Origin: Verrucomicrobiia bacterium
Lineage (GTDB): Bacteria > Verrucomicrobiota > Verrucomicrobiia > Opitutales > Opitutaceae
Assembly (NCBI GenBank): GCA_011525695.1
Contig: WYBX01000022.1
Location: 1 to 64,000 of the forward strand
DNA length: 64,000 nt
Direction of reading: 5' to 3'
In this document: piece after piece, positions 8,167-19,800 of the stretch
Numbering within the stretch: position 1 is the stretch's first letter
Layout: each line of letters begins with the position of its first letter
Notes under the pieces: generated by a model
What the model was told of the DNA's origin: nothing
What the model saw: only the letters and a program-made list of their open reading frames with translations
Databases searched by the model: none
Made by a program: the position numbers and the translations under genes

Positions 8167-8195
8167 GTTTCTGCGTATGGGTTGGGTTGACCAAA

Positions 8196-8220
8196 GGACG
8201 GGCTGCAGCCGCAGCCGTCC
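8196..8220. promoter_or_regulatory. Stem-loop in the divergent region between the hibernation factor and SDR genes
   Basis: GGACGGGCTGC pairs with GCAGCCGTCC around an AGCC loop, with one bulged G. It lies in the 79-bp shared upstream region, about 30 bases from the hpf ATG, and would be in the 5' untranslated RNA of either gene. A regulatory role is a guess; it may be another REP-like palindrome. Confidence 0.3.
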
Positions 8221-8245
8221 CCTAAATTTCTGCTGCTCCCAGACC

Positions 8246-9073
8246 GTGTCCTCGCCCCGCGAAGCGCTCCAACCATTCTCAGCCGTCGTCCTGACGGGTG
8301 GATCTTCCGGTATTGGAAAATCATTCATCGAGCTTGGGCAGAAGCTGAAACCGGAATTGTGGTTTTGCAACCTGTCGAGGCGGAGTCCCGACAAAAATAG
8401 TTCGGAAATCCGACAGGAATTTTTGAACCATTTTGCCTGCGATGTGTCGCGGCCCGACGAGGTGCGAAATGCCGCGGAGGCGGTCGTCGCGTGGCTCGAA
8501 CGCCAGGTGCCGTCGGGGCGGATACTACTTATCAACAACAGCGGTTTCGGTGCCTTCGGCCGGTTTGCCGAACTGGATTTGCCGCGCCAGCTCGAAATGG
8601 TCGACGTGAACGTGCGGGCCGTCGTCCAGCTGACCGGGTTGCTGTTGCCGCTGCTGCGGGCCCGGGGCGGGGCGATCATGAACATCGCCTCGACGGTCGC
8701 CTTCCAGCCGACGGCGTATGCGGCGACCTATGGAGCGTCGAAGGCCTTTGTGCTGCATTGGACCCTCGCGTTGAACGAGGAACTGCGCGGGACCGGGGTG
8801 CGGGCGCTCGCGGTGTGTCCCGGCACCACGACGACGCCGTTTTTCCGGACGGCGGGGCTCGGCGACGATGCGGTCCTTCCCGCACTGGCCATGAGCACGG
8901 AGGAGGTCGTCCTTGCGGCTTTCCGGGCGCTCGGGGCCGGACGTGCGCAAGTCGTCCCGGGCTGGAAGAACAAGCTTTACACGTTTGCCGGCTCGAAGCT
9001 GCCCAAGCCGCTTGTCACCCGTATAGCGGCCAGGTTGCTGGCACGCTTCCGACTGAACCGGGCCGAGCCGTGA
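8246..9073 (+). CDS. Short-chain dehydrogenase/reductase (classical SDR)
   Basis: The roughly 275-residue cytoplasmic NAD(P)-dependent oxidoreductase has the dinucleotide-binding TGGSSGIG at residues 17-24, the structural NNSGFG motif, and the catalytic Ser149, Tyr162 and Lys166 (TYGASK). Sequence after the catalytic Lys (LNEELRGTGVRALAVCPGTT) resembles the DltE/YqjQ-like SDR group, whose substrates are usually unknown. The start is uncertain: the GTG at 8246 places the Rossmann motif at the usual distance from the N-terminus, while ATGs further upstream would run back through the hpf leader. The gene is coupled to the pseudouridine synthase by a GTGA overlap. Confidence 0.88.
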   Translation: MSSPREALQPFSAVVLTGGSSGIGKSFIELGQKLKPELWFCNLSRRSPDKNSSEIRQEFLNHFACDVSRPDEVRNAAEAVVAWLERQVPSGRILLINNSGFGAFGRFAELDLPRQLEMVDVNVRAVVQLTGLLLPLLRARGGAIMNIASTVAFQPTAYAATYGASKAFVLHWTLALNEELRGTGVRALAVCPGTTTTPFFRTAGLGDDAVLPALAMSTEEVVLAAFRALGAGRAQVVPGWKNKLYTFAGSKLPKPLVTRIAARLLARFRLNRAEP

Positions 9074-9915
9074 GCGCTTCCGGGCTCCCCGAGTCAGGCG
9101 ACGGTTCCCCCGAACCTGACGACATCTACTCGAAGCGGGCATGTGCCTGGCCGCGCCGGCCGCGGAAACCCGGACCCGTGCGGATGATCGCGCCGGAAGA
9201 GGTGCCGGGCTGGATTATTCACGAGGACGAGCGGCTGCTGGTCGTGAACAAACCGGGCGACGTGGTCTGCCATCCGTCGAAAGCCGGGCCCTGGTCGAGC
9301 CTCGTGGGCGCGCTGCGCGAGCACGCGGGCTTGCCGACCGTGCACCTTGTCTTCCGGCTCGATCGCGAGACGAGCGGGATCATCGTGCTCGCGAAGGACG
9401 CGGCGATGGCGAGTCGGCTCCAGATCGCGATGCAGCGTCGGCTTGTCGGCAAGGCCTACCTCGCGATTCTCACGGGCGAGCTCGCTGCAGCGGTGACGGT
9501 CGACCAGCCGCTGGGCGACGATGTCAGCAGCCCGGTTTTCCTGAAGTCGGGCGTGGTGCCGGCCGGGGAGGGGCAGCCGGCGGAAACGCATTTCGAGCCG
9601 GTGGGCCGGGGCGGAGGCTACACCCTGGCGCGGGTGGTGCCACGGACCGGACGCAAGCACCAGATTCGGGCGCATGCGCAATGGCTTGGGTATCCGATCG
9701 TCGGCGACAAGATTTACGGGCCGGATGCACGCCTGTACCTGGAGTTCATCGATCACGGCTGGAGCGAGGCGCTGGCGGCCCGGCTGCTGCTGCCGCGGCA
9801 GGCGCTGCACTGTGCCGAGATCGATCTGCGGCCCGCGGGGCTGGAACATGTCTTCACGGCACCGCTGCCCGGGGACCTGCGCGAGTTCTGCGCCGGGAAA
9901 ATGATCCGGCCGTAG
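9070..9915 (+). CDS. RluA-family RNA pseudouridine synthase
   Basis: The 281-residue protein converts specific uridines in rRNA or tRNA to pseudouridine. The catalytic motif is VFRLDRETSGIIVLAKD with the essential Asp98. Further family marks are the LLVVNKP.G.v.HP segment and the RTGRKHQIRAHAQWLGYPI motif near residue 200. No S4 domain is seen at the N-terminus; instead there is about 40 residues of polar sequence before the catalytic domain. The GTG overlapping the SDR stop (GTGA, 9070-9073) was taken as start; the ATG at 9184 is a plausible shorter alternative. The target RNA site cannot be deduced. The stop codon merges into a REP-like palindrome. Confidence 0.88.
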   Translation: MSASGLPESGDGSPEPDDIYSKRACAWPRRPRKPGPVRMIAPEEVPGWIIHEDERLLVVNKPGDVVCHPSKAGPWSSLVGALREHAGLPTVHLVFRLDRETSGIIVLAKDAAMASRLQIAMQRRLVGKAYLAILTGELAAAVTVDQPLGDDVSSPVFLKSGVVPAGEGQPAETHFEPVGRGGGYTLARVVPRTGRKHQIRAHAQWLGYPIVGDKIYGPDARLYLEFIDHGWSEALAARLLLPRQALHCAEIDLRPAGLEHVFTAPLPGDLREFCAGKMIRP

Positions 9916-9998
9916 GGGCGCAGCCTTGCCTGCGCCCTCAGGACATTTCGAATATTCAATCAGCCAGGCAGCCGCAGGGGCGCAGCCTTGCCTGCGCC
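9915..9998. repeat. Two identical 22-bp REP-like hairpins between converging genes
   Basis: The same 22 bases, with GGCGCAG pairing with CTGCGCC, occur at 9915-9936 and 9977-9998. The first begins on the last base of the pseudouridine synthase stop codon. The second lies inside the 3' end of the oppositely oriented M14 peptidase gene and so encodes its last residues. The tail CTCAGGACATTTCGAAT after copy 1 resembles the tail after the hairpin at 3670-3688. Confidence 0.75.
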
Positions 9999-10757
9999 AG
10001 CGGGCGGGCCGGTCAGATGCGAGCAGGCGGCAGCGAGGGCCGCGGCATGGGCGGCGATCCGCTGGGCCAGCGGAAGCGAGGAGGGCGACTCGATGGTGTA
10101 GCTCAGCCGCGTGTGATGGGATCGCAGATAGATTGACTCGGGCCAGGTTTCACGGAGGAGCGGATCGCTGACCGGCCGGATGATGGCGGGTTCGGCGGCG
10201 GGCCGGCCGTCGATGATTGCCGCAGTCTCGAGCGGGCAGACCTTCGCGACCGCGTCCAGGATGGGGCGCGCGAGGCTGGGGCGCTGCTCCGCATTCAGTT
10301 CGTAGAGATAGAATCCCTGCGCCTCCCAGTCCTCATGCCCGCAGATGGCGAGATCGAAATTTGGCTGCGACTGCAGCCAGCGGGCATGCGCCTGGATTTC
10401 CAGCGAACGGAGCGACCGGTAGTCACGATTGAGATCGAGTCCGTCGGCGTTCTCCCGCGTCCGCCGGATGAACCCGGCCGGGTTGAGCAGCGGGCAGAGG
10501 AACCAGGTGGCGCGATCGTCGAAGACATCGGCCAGCAGCAGTTCGAGAAGCGCGAGGGGCGGGGCCGGTTCATCGCCATGGATCCCGGCGGACAGGTAGA
10601 TCCGGGGGCGGGGTCCGCGGGTGCGCTTGGTCAGCGCGAACAGCGGGCAGCCGGCAATTTCACCGAAGCGTTCGTCACGAAAACCCGCCGCCCGGGCGGC
10701 GGGCAGGATCTGCGCGGCGAAATCGCGGGGATCAAGAATGGAGGGAGAGTCGGGCAT
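9960..10757 (-). CDS. M14-family zinc carboxypeptidase-like protein
   Basis: The 265-residue enzyme has a recognisable zinc-peptidase core. SAGIHGDEP supplies the first His and Glu ligands, NPAGF and LDLNRDYR are the substrate-binding stretch of M14 enzymes, and CGHEDW includes the probable third zinc His. The compact size and sequence style resemble MpaA/succinylglutamate-desuccinylase-like members, some of which trim muropeptides; the substrate here is not known. No signal peptide is seen, so it is probably cytoplasmic. Start taken at MPDSPSIL (10757). The last dozen residues (about AGAGKAAPLRLPG) are encoded by the REP palindrome at 9977-9998, suggesting the natural end was overwritten. 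Confidence 0.82.
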   Translation of the reverse strand: MPDSPSILDPRDFAAQILPAARAAGFRDERFGEIAGCPLFALTKRTRGPRPRIYLSAGIHGDEPAPPLALLELLLADVFDDRATWFLCPLLNPAGFIRRTRENADGLDLNRDYRSLRSLEIQAHARWLQSQPNFDLAICGHEDWEAQGFYLYELNAEQRPSLARPILDAVAKVCPLETAAIIDGRPAAEPAIIRPVSDPLLRETWPESIYLRSHHTRLSYTIESPSSLPLAQRIAAHAAALAAACSHLTGPPAGAGKAAPLRLPG

Positions 10758-10977
10758 GGGCGTGTTGCCGCCGGTGGCGGCGCCACGGTTCACCTCATTG
10801 CATGCGTGTCTTTCGGTCCACCGCAAGCGGGCGCTGGCGGGTCCGGCGCTGGAACCACAGATCCACCATGATCATGGCATATGAGTGGTTGCCGGGGTTG
10901 CGGCTTTGACAGGACTGGGAAGGAGGCTCTTGCTGCGGGATTGCGCCGGGCAATCCTGCCTGCAACTCCCTCATCTC

Positions 10978-12381
10978 ATGTCCCAGGTACGCGTCCGCTT
11001 TGCTCCCAGCCCGACGGGGTTCTTCCACATTGGCAGCGCCCGCACGGCGTTGTTCAACTGGCTGTATGCCCGGCATACCGGTGGCGTCTTCGTCCTGCGG
11101 ATCGAGGACACGGACAAGGAGCGCAACAGCGACGAGTACCTGCGGCTGATTTACGAATCGCTCACGTGGCTCGGGCTGGACTGGGACGAGGGGCCGGTGT
11201 TCGGGAAATGCGGCGGCGGCGACCGCGGCCCGTACCGCCAGAGCGAGCGGGGCGCGATTTACCGGGAGTATGTCCAGAAGTTGCTCGACGCCGGGCGGGC
11301 CTATGAGAAGGACGGCGCGATCTGGTTCAAGCTGCTCGGCGAGCGCAGCGAGGTGTTCGACGAGCATCGGAAGAAGACGGTCGTGAAGGTGAGGACGGAG
11401 CCGGTGGTGATTGAGGACCAGATTCGCGGCCGGGTGGAGCGGGTCGAGGACGAGGATTTCGTGATCGTGCGCTCCGACGGCAACCCGGTGTTTCACCTGG
11501 TGAATGTCGTGGATGACATTGCGATGGGAATCACCCACATCATCCGTGGGGAGGACCACCTTTCGAATACGAGCAAGCACGTCCACCTGTACGAGGGATT
11601 TGGCGTGGCGCCTCCCGCCTTCGCGCACATTCCGCTGATCCTGAAGCAGAACGGGCCGGGAAAGATGTCCAAGCGCGATCAGGGCGCCTTGATCGAGGAG
11701 TACCAGCGGCGGGGATTCCTGCCGCAGGCGCTGGTGAACTTCCTCTGCCTGCTGGGCTGGAATCCGGGGGATGATCGGGAGAAGCTGCCGATCGCGGAAA
11801 TCATCCGGCTCTTCGATCTGCCGGGCGTGAACCAGAGCAATGCGCGTTTCGACGAGAAGAAACTCGCGCACATGAACATGGCCTACCTGCTGGAGCTGCC
11901 GGCCGACGATTTCGTGGCCCGGGCCCGGGAGTACTTCGAACGACACCGGCCGCCGGACGGCACGAGCGCGGCACTTTCGGCCGACAAGGAGTATTTCCGC
12001 GAGGTGATGAAGCTGAGCCAGCCCAAGGTGAAGGGCGTGGAGGAGCTTCCGGCCTACACGGGATATTTCTTCTCCGACGATTATCCGATCGATCCAAAGG
12101 TCCGGGACAAGGTTATGGCCAAGGGCGATCCCCGGGCGCGGCTCCGTGAGCTGTCGGCCGCGTTGACGACGACGAGTTTCTCGAGTGACACCACGATCGA
12201 GGATGCAATCAAGGCGCTGGCGGCGGAGCACGGAGTCGGCTTTGGGGATTACCAGGCGGTGACCCGGCTGGCATTGTCAGGAACGAACGTCGGCCCGAGC
12301 ATCACGGGAATGATTCGCGTGCTGGGGCGCGAACGCGTGCTGGACCGGATCGAACGTTTCCTGGCCAGCCAGGGCGCCTAG
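10978..12381 (+). CDS. gltX: Glutamate--tRNA ligase
   Basis: The class I aminoacyl-tRNA synthetase charges tRNA(Glu), and possibly tRNA(Gln) in organisms using the transamidation route. The 467-residue product has the HIGH-type signature [16 protein letters not shown] (His17-Ile18-Gly19-Ser20) and the KMSK loop GKMSKRD (Lys229-Lys232). The zinc-like and anticodon-binding regions follow to the expected length. Start chosen at [12 protein letters not shown] because the Rossmann fold begins there; upstream in-frame sequence overlaps the M14 gene leader. It stands alone, 76 bp before the UDP-glucose dehydrogenase gene on the same strand. Confidence 0.95.
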   Translation: MSQVRVRFAPSPTGFFHIGSARTALFNWLYARHTGGVFVLRIEDTDKERNSDEYLRLIYESLTWLGLDWDEGPVFGKCGGGDRGPYRQSERGAIYREYVQKLLDAGRAYEKDGAIWFKLLGERSEVFDEHRKKTVVKVRTEPVVIEDQIRGRVERVEDEDFVIVRSDGNPVFHLVNVVDDIAMGITHIIRGEDHLSNTSKHVHLYEGFGVAPPAFAHIPLILKQNGPGKMSKRDQGALIEEYQRRGFLPQALVNFLCLLGWNPGDDREKLPIAEIIRLFDLPGVNQSNARFDEKKLAHMNMAYLLELPADDFVARAREYFERHRPPDGTSAALSADKEYFREVMKLSQPKVKGVEELPAYTGYFFSDDYPIDPKVRDKVMAKGDPRARLRELSAALTTTSFSSDTTIEDAIKALAAEHGVGFGDYQAVTRLALSGTNVGPSITGMIRVLGRERVLDRIERFLASQGA

Positions 12382-12457
12382 CCGATCACCTGCCGGGACA
12401 CCCGTACTTCGGACTTGGATTCACCGGCCGCGCGCGCAACCCTAGCCTGAAACCTGC

Positions 12458-13819
12458 ATGAAGATTTGTTGCATTGGCGCTGGCTACGTCGGCGGTCCGA
12501 CAATGGCGATGATTGCCCTCAAGGTCCCGGAGATCGAAGTCCGGGTCGTCGACATGAACCGGGAGCGAATCGAGGCCTGGAACTCGGCGACGCTGCCGAT
12601 TTATGAGCCGGGGCTCGAGGAGGTGGTTGGGCAGACCCGCGGCCGGAACCTGCATTTTTCCACCGACGTTGCCGGGGCGATCAAGGCGGCGGACATGATC
12701 TTCGTGGCGGTCAACACGCCGACGAAGACCTACGGGGTGGGGGCGGGCCGGGCGGCGGACCTGCGGTTCATCGAGTCGGTGGCCCGGACGATCGCGGAGC
12801 ATGCCAACGGGCCGAAGATCATCGTCGAGAAATCCACCATCCCGGTGAAGACGGCCGAGACCATCAAGGAGATCCTCGCCGCGAACGCCCGGGGGCATCA
12901 TTTCGAGGTGCTTTCCAACCCGGAGTTCCTGGCGGAGGGCACGGCGATGGCCGACCTGCTGGCGCCGGACCGGGTTCTGATTGGTGGTGAGCGGACCAGC
13001 GGCGGCGCAGCGGCGGTGCGCGTTTTGGCCGACATCTACGCCCGTTGGGTGCAGCGTGATCGGATCATCACGACCAATTTATGGTCCTCCGAACTCTCGA
13101 AACTCGTCGCCAACGCGTTCCTGGCGCAGCGAATCTCGTCGATCAACTCGGTCTCGGCCCTGTGTGAGGCGACGGGGGCGGACGTCGATGAGGTGGCACA
13201 CGCGATCGGGAAGGATTCGAGAATCGGGCCGAAGTTCCTGAAGGCCTCAGTGGGATTCGGCGGATCCTGTTTTCAGAAGGACATCCTCAACCTCGTGTAC
13301 CTCTGCGAGCACTTCGGGCTGCCGGAGGTGGCGGCTTACTGGGAAAGTGTCGTGAAGATGAACGACTGGCAGAAGCGACGTTTCACCGGCCGGATTGTCC
13401 GCTCCTTGTTCAATTCGGTGGCGGACAAGAAAATCGCGGTGCTCGGTTTCGCTTTCAAGAAGGACACGAACGACACCCGTGAGTCCGCGGCCATCTCCGT
13501 CTGCCGCGAGTTGCTCGGCGAGCTGGCGCAGGTCGTGGTCTACGATCCCAAGGTGCCGGCGGAACAGATCCGGGCGGAGGTGCTCGGCCGGGGGCAGGAA
13601 AACAGCCGGCTCGTGGTCGCGTCCAGTGCCTGCGAGGCCACCCAGGGTGCGCATGCGCTGGCGGTGGTCACGGAGTGGGATGAGTTCAAGGCGCTCGATT
13701 TCGAAGCCATTTTCGCGGGGATGCAGCAGCCGGCGTTTGTCTTTGACGGGCGCAACATCCTCGATCTCCCCAAGCTCAAGGCGATCGGCTTCCGCGTGTG
13801 CGGCATCGGCAAGTGCTGA
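12458..13819 (+). CDS. ugd: UDP-glucose 6-dehydrogenase
   Basis: The 453-residue enzyme oxidises UDP-glucose twice with NAD+ to give UDP-glucuronate. It has the N-terminal dinucleotide fold [12 protein letters not shown], the conserved VEKSTIPV stretch, and the catalytic Cys271 in [10 protein letters not shown], with a C-terminal domain containing [13 protein letters not shown]. The motif order and the [14 protein letters not shown] insertion resemble the animal/plant-like UGDH branch more than the short bacterial RkpK type. UDP-glucuronate could feed the polysaccharide cluster beyond 37.9 kb; that link is inference. It converges with the giant repeat gene, with only 14 bp between the stops. 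Confidence 0.94.
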   Translation: MKICCIGAGYVGGPTMAMIALKVPEIEVRVVDMNRERIEAWNSATLPIYEPGLEEVVGQTRGRNLHFSTDVAGAIKAADMIFVAVNTPTKTYGVGAGRAADLRFIESVARTIAEHANGPKIIVEKSTIPVKTAETIKEILAANARGHHFEVLSNPEFLAEGTAMADLLAPDRVLIGGERTSGGAAAVRVLADIYARWVQRDRIITTNLWSSELSKLVANAFLAQRISSINSVSALCEATGADVDEVAHAIGKDSRIGPKFLKASVGFGGSCFQKDILNLVYLCEHFGLPEVAAYWESVVKMNDWQKRRFTGRIVRSLFNSVADKKIAVLGFAFKKDTNDTRESAAISVCRELLGELAQVVVYDPKVPAEQIRAEVLGRGQENSRLVVASSACEATQGAHALAVVTEWDEFKALDFEAIFAGMQQPAFVFDGRNILDLPKLKAIGFRVCGIGKC

Positions 13820-13833
13820 GGCCGGGCGGCCTT

Positions 13834-16800
13834 TTAGTGGCCGGCCGGAATCCGCTGGCGCCACCGGTAGCCCAGCAGGGCGAGGACCATGCCGGTCATA
13901 ATCGCGCCATAGGTGGCGGGTTCGGGGGCCGGTGTGATCTGCCGGTCGTACGATTGCCAGGCGGTCGATTCGTTCGAGAATCCGCCAAAGGAAATCTGGT
14001 CCTGCGGGGGAACTCCGCGCACGTCCGGCGTTGCCGGGGTCGTGACCATCGTCGTGGTATTCAGCCCGAAGAGGGCGCCGGAGGCATAGAAGAAGTCCTG
14101 CAGGTCGACCCAGTTGTTGATGGTGAGGATCGCGCCATCCTCGAGAATCACGCTGGTGGCGGTGAGCACCGACGCCACGCTGCTGCCAAAGTCCAGGATC
14201 GTATTGCCGGAGATCCGCAGCGTATCCACGGTGAGGTTGACGCCGGCCAGCGCGAGCGTGCCGCCCGTCAGCTTTAGTTCGCCAGCAAAAGAGAAGCTCT
14301 GATCGAAAGTGAGCGTGCCGGTGCCAATCTTCTCGAACACGCCGGTGCCGGCGATGGCGCCGGCAAAGGTCGACGTGGCATTGCCGGCGCCGACCACCAG
14401 CCGGCCGGTGCCGAGCGAGATATCTCCGGCGCCGGCAAGCGCCCCAATCGTCTGCGTCAGATTGTTCAGATCGAAGGTGGCGCCGCTGCTGATCGTCAGC
14501 GCGCCGGTGGAGGAGATCGCGTTGCTGATGCCGAGCCTGAGGGTGCCGCCGGTGATGGAGGTGCCCCCTGTGAACGTGTTGGCGCCCGAAAGCGTGAGTG
14601 TGCCGACTCCCTGTTTGGTGAGCGAACCGTTACCGGAAATCACGCCGGAATAAGTGCCGTTGGAGGCCTGGTCGAACACGACGGAGGCATTGTTGCTGAT
14701 GTTGCCCTGGAGGCTGGTGGTGCTGCCCTGGAGTGCGCCGGTCGAGACCGTCGTGCCGCCGGAATAGGTGTTCGCCCCGGTAAGGACGAGGGTCCCGACG
14801 CCGGTCTTGGTCAGCCCGCCGGAGCCTGAGACCACGCCGGCCAGCGTCGACGTGTATACATTGGAATCAAACGTGCCTCCACCCGGGCTGAGGACGACCG
14901 CCCGTGTCGACGAGATCCCGCCCGTTGCCTGCAACGTCCCGCCGGCGAAGGTCAGCGTTCCAGACGAATTTCCCAGATTCGCCTCGGAGCCGACGGCAAC
15001 CGTGCCCGTGTTGATCGTGACGCCGCCGGTAAACGTATTCGTGCCGGAAAGCGTGAGCGTGCCGGCGCCGGTCTTCGTCAGCCCGCCGCTGCCCGAAATC
15101 ACTCCGGAAAATGTCGAATTGAATCCGTTCGAATCGATCGTGCCCCCGGCGGCGGCCAGGCTGACGGACCGTGCCGCGGTGATGCCGGCCGTGGTGCGGA
15201 GGGTGCCGCCGCCGAAGGCCAGCGCGCCGGATGAATCGCCCAGATTCGAGTCGCTGCCCACCGACACGGTCCCCGCGTTGATCGAAACGCCGCCGGTGAA
15301 GGTGTTTGTTCCACTGAGGGTGAGAAGGCCGCTGCCAACTTTGGTGATGCCGCCCGAGCCGTTGCCGATGGCCGCGCTGATGGTCGTGTCATGGGCGCCG
15401 TCCACCGTCAGGGTGTAGGTGTTGTTCGTGACCGTGGCCCCGGTGATCAGGAGATTTCCGCTTTGGGCGTTCCAGGTCTGGCCGGCGCTGAGATAGACGG
15501 GGACGTTCAGCGTCTGTGCATTCGTGGACTCGTTCAAAACCCCGCCGCCGCCGATCGTGAGCGTATCCCCCGTGCTGCTGTTGATGGTGAAGGCTCCGGC
15601 ATCGCCGCGGAACAGGAGGCTCTTGATTTGGAAGGCGCCATCCATGTCGTTCGTGGTCTGGGTCGTGCCCGCCATGATGATTGCCTTCACTGACGCGACC
15701 GCCGGTGCAATGCCTCCGACCCAGTTGTTCCCCTTGCTCCAGTTGTCCTGGTCGGCAGCGGGCCCGGTGGTCATTCCGCCGCTCCAGGTGAAGGTAGGAA
15801 TCGGGGCAATCGTGTAGAAATTGCCGTAACCGCCGATCGAACTTGTGCTGCCGGAAATCACGGCGCCAACACCGACGTTGATTCCGCTGAAGTAGACGTT
15901 GTCCAGGAAGGCTTGGCTCACGCCGTTCGTGGCGATACCAAAGGCGTCCGACCCGCTGGTCCAGTTCGATATGGTGAGCAGTCCGGTGGCCGTCCCAATA
16001 TCGCTGAGCAGAAAGTAATTTGCGGAGCCCGTCGTTCCGAAGTCGATGCTGGCGTCGGTGAAGCTCAGAAGATCGACGCGCTGAGAGAAGGCGCCGCCAA
16101 GCGAGAACGTGGTGCCGGCGCTCAGGGTGAGATCGGTGGAAGAGGAAAGCGCATCGCTGGCGCCGAGGGCGAGGCTGCCACCGCTGACGGTTGTTGCACC
16201 CGTATAGGTATTGGACCCGGAGAGCGTGAGCGTGCCCGAGTTGTCTTTGGTGAGTGAACCGGTGCCGGACATGACGCCCGAGTACGTCCCGGTGCCTGCC
16301 TGGTCGAAGACGACCGCGGCATTGTTGGTGATGTTGCCCTGGAGGCTGGTCGTGCTGCCCTGAAGAGTGCCGGCGCTGACGGTGGTGCCGCCGGAATAGG
16401 TATTGGCGCCGGTAAGCGTGAGCGTGCCGGCGTTCTGCTTGGTGAGCGAACCCGTGCCGGACATGACGCCGGCATAGGTTCCGGCCGACGCCTGGTCGAA
16501 GACGACGGAAGCGTTGTTGGTGATGTTGCCCTGGAGGCTCGTGGTGCTTCCCTGGAGCGCGCCAGCCGAGACGGTGGTGCCGCCGGAAAAGGTGTTGGTG
16601 CCGGTAAGCGTGAGCGTGCCGGCATTCTGCTTGGTGAGCGAACCCGAGCCGGACATGACGCCGGCATAGGTCCCGGCCGACGCCTGGTCGAAGACGACGG
16701 AAGCGTTGTTGGTGATGTTGCCCTGGAGGCTGGTGGTGCTGCCCTGGAGCGCGCCAGCCGAGACGGTGGTGCCACCGGAGTAGGTATTGGCGCCGGAGAG

Positions 16801-19800
16801 GGTGAGCGTGCCGGCATTCTGCTTGGTGAGCGAACCCGAGCCGGACATGACCCCGGCATAGGTCCCGGCCGACGCCTGGTCGAAGACGACGGCCGCATTG
16901 TTGGCGATGTTGCCCGGGAGGCTGGTCGTGCTGCCCTGGAGCACGCCGGCGCTGACAGTGGTGCCGCCGGAGTAAGTGTTGGCGCCAGTGAGCGTGAGCG
17001 TGCCGCTGCCGGTCTTGGTCAGTGAGCCGCCGGTTCCGGAAATGACGCCGGCAAACGCGGTCGAGGAGTTGTCGCCGCCGGTGGTCAGGCTTCCACTACC
17101 CAACTGGACGGCAGCCGAGGCATTGCTCGAAGCAAGTGATCCGACCGTATCAGAATAACCATTCAAGTTCAGGACGGGCGTGCCGGTGGCATCCAGCGTG
17201 ATCGCCGAGGAATCCGCAACTTGGTTAGCTGCCAGCCACCGGACCGTTGCTGAACCGGAGCCATCGCCCACAATGAGATTGCCGGCAAGGGCATTCACGC
17301 TGCCCGTCTTCGAGAGATCGAGCGTGCCGGCATTCACGGTCGTGATTCCCGTGTAGGTGTTGGCGGTCGTGCCGGCCAGCGTCAGCGTGCCGGACTGGAG
17401 CGTGACATTGCCCGTGCCGGAGATGGCTCCGGAATAGGTGTTGGCTCCGGATGCGCTGGCCAGCGAGCCGTCGAGCGCCAGCGCCTCCGCGCCGATGCTG
17501 ATGTCGTTCTGGAGCTGCAGGGTCGCTCCGGCCTGGACCGTGGTTCCACCAGCCGTTGTGCCCAGGGCATTGGAATGCGTCGCAATCAGCGTTCCTTCCT
17601 CGATGGTGGTGGCTCCCGTGTAGGTGTTCGAGCCGGACAGCGTGAAGGTGCCTGTCCCCTCCTTGGTCAGCGATCCCCCACTGCCTGAAATCACGCCGGC
17701 AAAAGCGGTCGAACTGCCATCGCCACCCGTCGTCAGCGTTCCGGAGCCGAGTTGGATCCCGGCGCTGGCATTCGCGGACGCGATCGAACCGATGGTTTCG
17801 GTGTATCCGTTGAGATCGAATGTGGGAGTGCCTCCGGTCTGCAGGATGACGGCGGAGGTGTCGGCGATTTGCCCATTTGCCAGGAGTCGGGCCGTGGCCG
17901 CCCCGCTGCCATCGCCGATGACGAGGTTGCCAGCGAGGGCGGTGACACCGGACGATTTTCCAAGTTGGAGCGTGCCGGCATTGACGGTCGTGACGCCGGT
18001 GTAGGTGTTGGCCGAAGTGCCGGAGAGAGTGAGTGAGCCGCCGTCGACGTTCACCACGCCATTTCCCGAGATGGCGCCGCCAAAGCTGTTGGTGCCGGAG
18101 GCGTTCACCAGGGTGCCATTCAGCGCGAGCGCTTCGGCGCCGACCGCGATGTCGTTTTCCAGCTGAACGATCGCTCCGCTTGCCACGCTGGTTCCCGCTG
18201 AGGTATCGCCCAGCGCGGTCGAGTGGCTGAGAATGGCCGTGCCGGCATTGATGGTCGTCTCGCCGGCGTAGGTGTTGGCACCGGCGAGTTCGAGCGTGCC
18301 AGTCCCGACCTTGTTGATCCCGCCGTCACCGGAGATCGCGCCGTTCAGGCTCAGCGCGCCGGCCCCGCTGGTTTCCACGATGGTCGTGGAATCCAGCACA
18401 AGCGGAATGTTCACAGTCTGCGCGTTCGACGAGAGCTGAATGATCCCGGGCACGACGCCGCCAAACGTGAGTGCATTGGAACCGGTCGCGTTCAGGGTGA
18501 AGGACCCGGCGGTGGCATTGAAGCGAAGGGTGTTGATGTCGTAGCTCGCATCCATCGACGGCGCGAGCGCTTCCGTTCCGTCAAATGCAACCTTCAGGGT
18601 GAAGCCGCTGCTCGGGGCACTGTTGCCATCCCAGTTTGCGCCGGTGGTCCAGTTGTCGCTGTTCGGATGGCCGCCGTCCCAGGTCACGAACGCAGTGGTG
18701 TCGGGGGTGATGAAGTCCCAGGTCCCCGAATAGCCGGCGAGCGACTGGCCGGTGGCACCGAGCACGCCGGCACCGATCCCGTAGAAGTAAACGCCGCTGA
18801 CGTAACCTGAATCGACCCCAAGCGCGCCGGTCTGGAACGCAAAGCGATCACCTTCGCCAGAATTGAAGTGGTTGACCGTCAGGGTGCCGGTGCTCGCTCC
18901 GCCGCCGGTGAACAGGAAATAGTTCGTGGATGCGGTCGCTCCGAAATCGATGATCGCGGTGTGGTAATCGAAGGTCGCCACCTGGACGGAATAGCCGTCC
19001 AGCGCGAGGGTGGTGCCGGAGTTCAGCGTCAAGTTGCTGGCGGCTGACAGCGAGTTGTTGGCTCCGACGGCAAGCATTCCTGCGTCAACGGTCGTTGCCC
19101 CCGTATAGGTGTTCGCCCCCGACAGCGTGAGGGTCCCGGTGTTCTGCTTGGTGAGCGAGCCCGACCCAGAGACGACGCCGGAGTATGTGCCTGAGCCGGA
19201 TTGGTCGAAGACGACGGAGGCATTGTTGGTGATGTTGCCCTGGAGGCTCGTGGTCGTGCCCTGGAGTGTACCGGCTGAGACGGTCGTGCCGCCGGAATAG
19301 GTGTTGGGGCCGGTCAGGGTGAGCGTGCCGGTGTTGAGCTTCGTGAGGGCGCCGGAGCCGGTCATCGTGCCGGCATAGGTGCCGGCGCCGGACTGATCGA
19401 AGACGACGGAGGCGTTGTTGGTGATGTTGCCTTGGAGACTCGTCGTCGTGCCTTGGAGGGTGCCGGCCGAGACGGTGGTGCCGCCCGAGTAAGTGTTGCT
19501 GCCGGTCAGGGTGAGGGTTCCGCTGTTGAGCTTCGTGAGGGCGCCGGAGCCGGTCATCGTGCCGGCATAGGTGCCGGCGCCGGACTGGTCGAAGACGACG
19601 GAGGCATTGTTGGTGATGTTGCCCTGAAGGCTCGTTGTGCTGCCCTGGAGAATGCCTGCGGAGACCGTTGTGCCACCAGAATAGGTGTTGGAGCCGGTCA
19701 GGGTGAGCGTGCCGGAGTTGGCCTTTGTGAAGGAGCCGGTGCCGGACATCGCGCCCGCGTAGGTGCCGGACGAAGCCTGATCAAAGGTGACCGCGGCATT

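Noticed and set aside
9141-10136. 331-codon plus-strand frame overlapping the pseudouridine synthase gene
   Set aside because: It is a frame shadow of the RluA gene with Arg/Gly-rich composition and then antisense to the M14 peptidase gene.
10795-12231. 478-codon minus-strand open frame opposite gltX
   Set aside because: gltX carries all synthetase motifs; the antisense frame is His/Leu/Arg-rich without any family feature.
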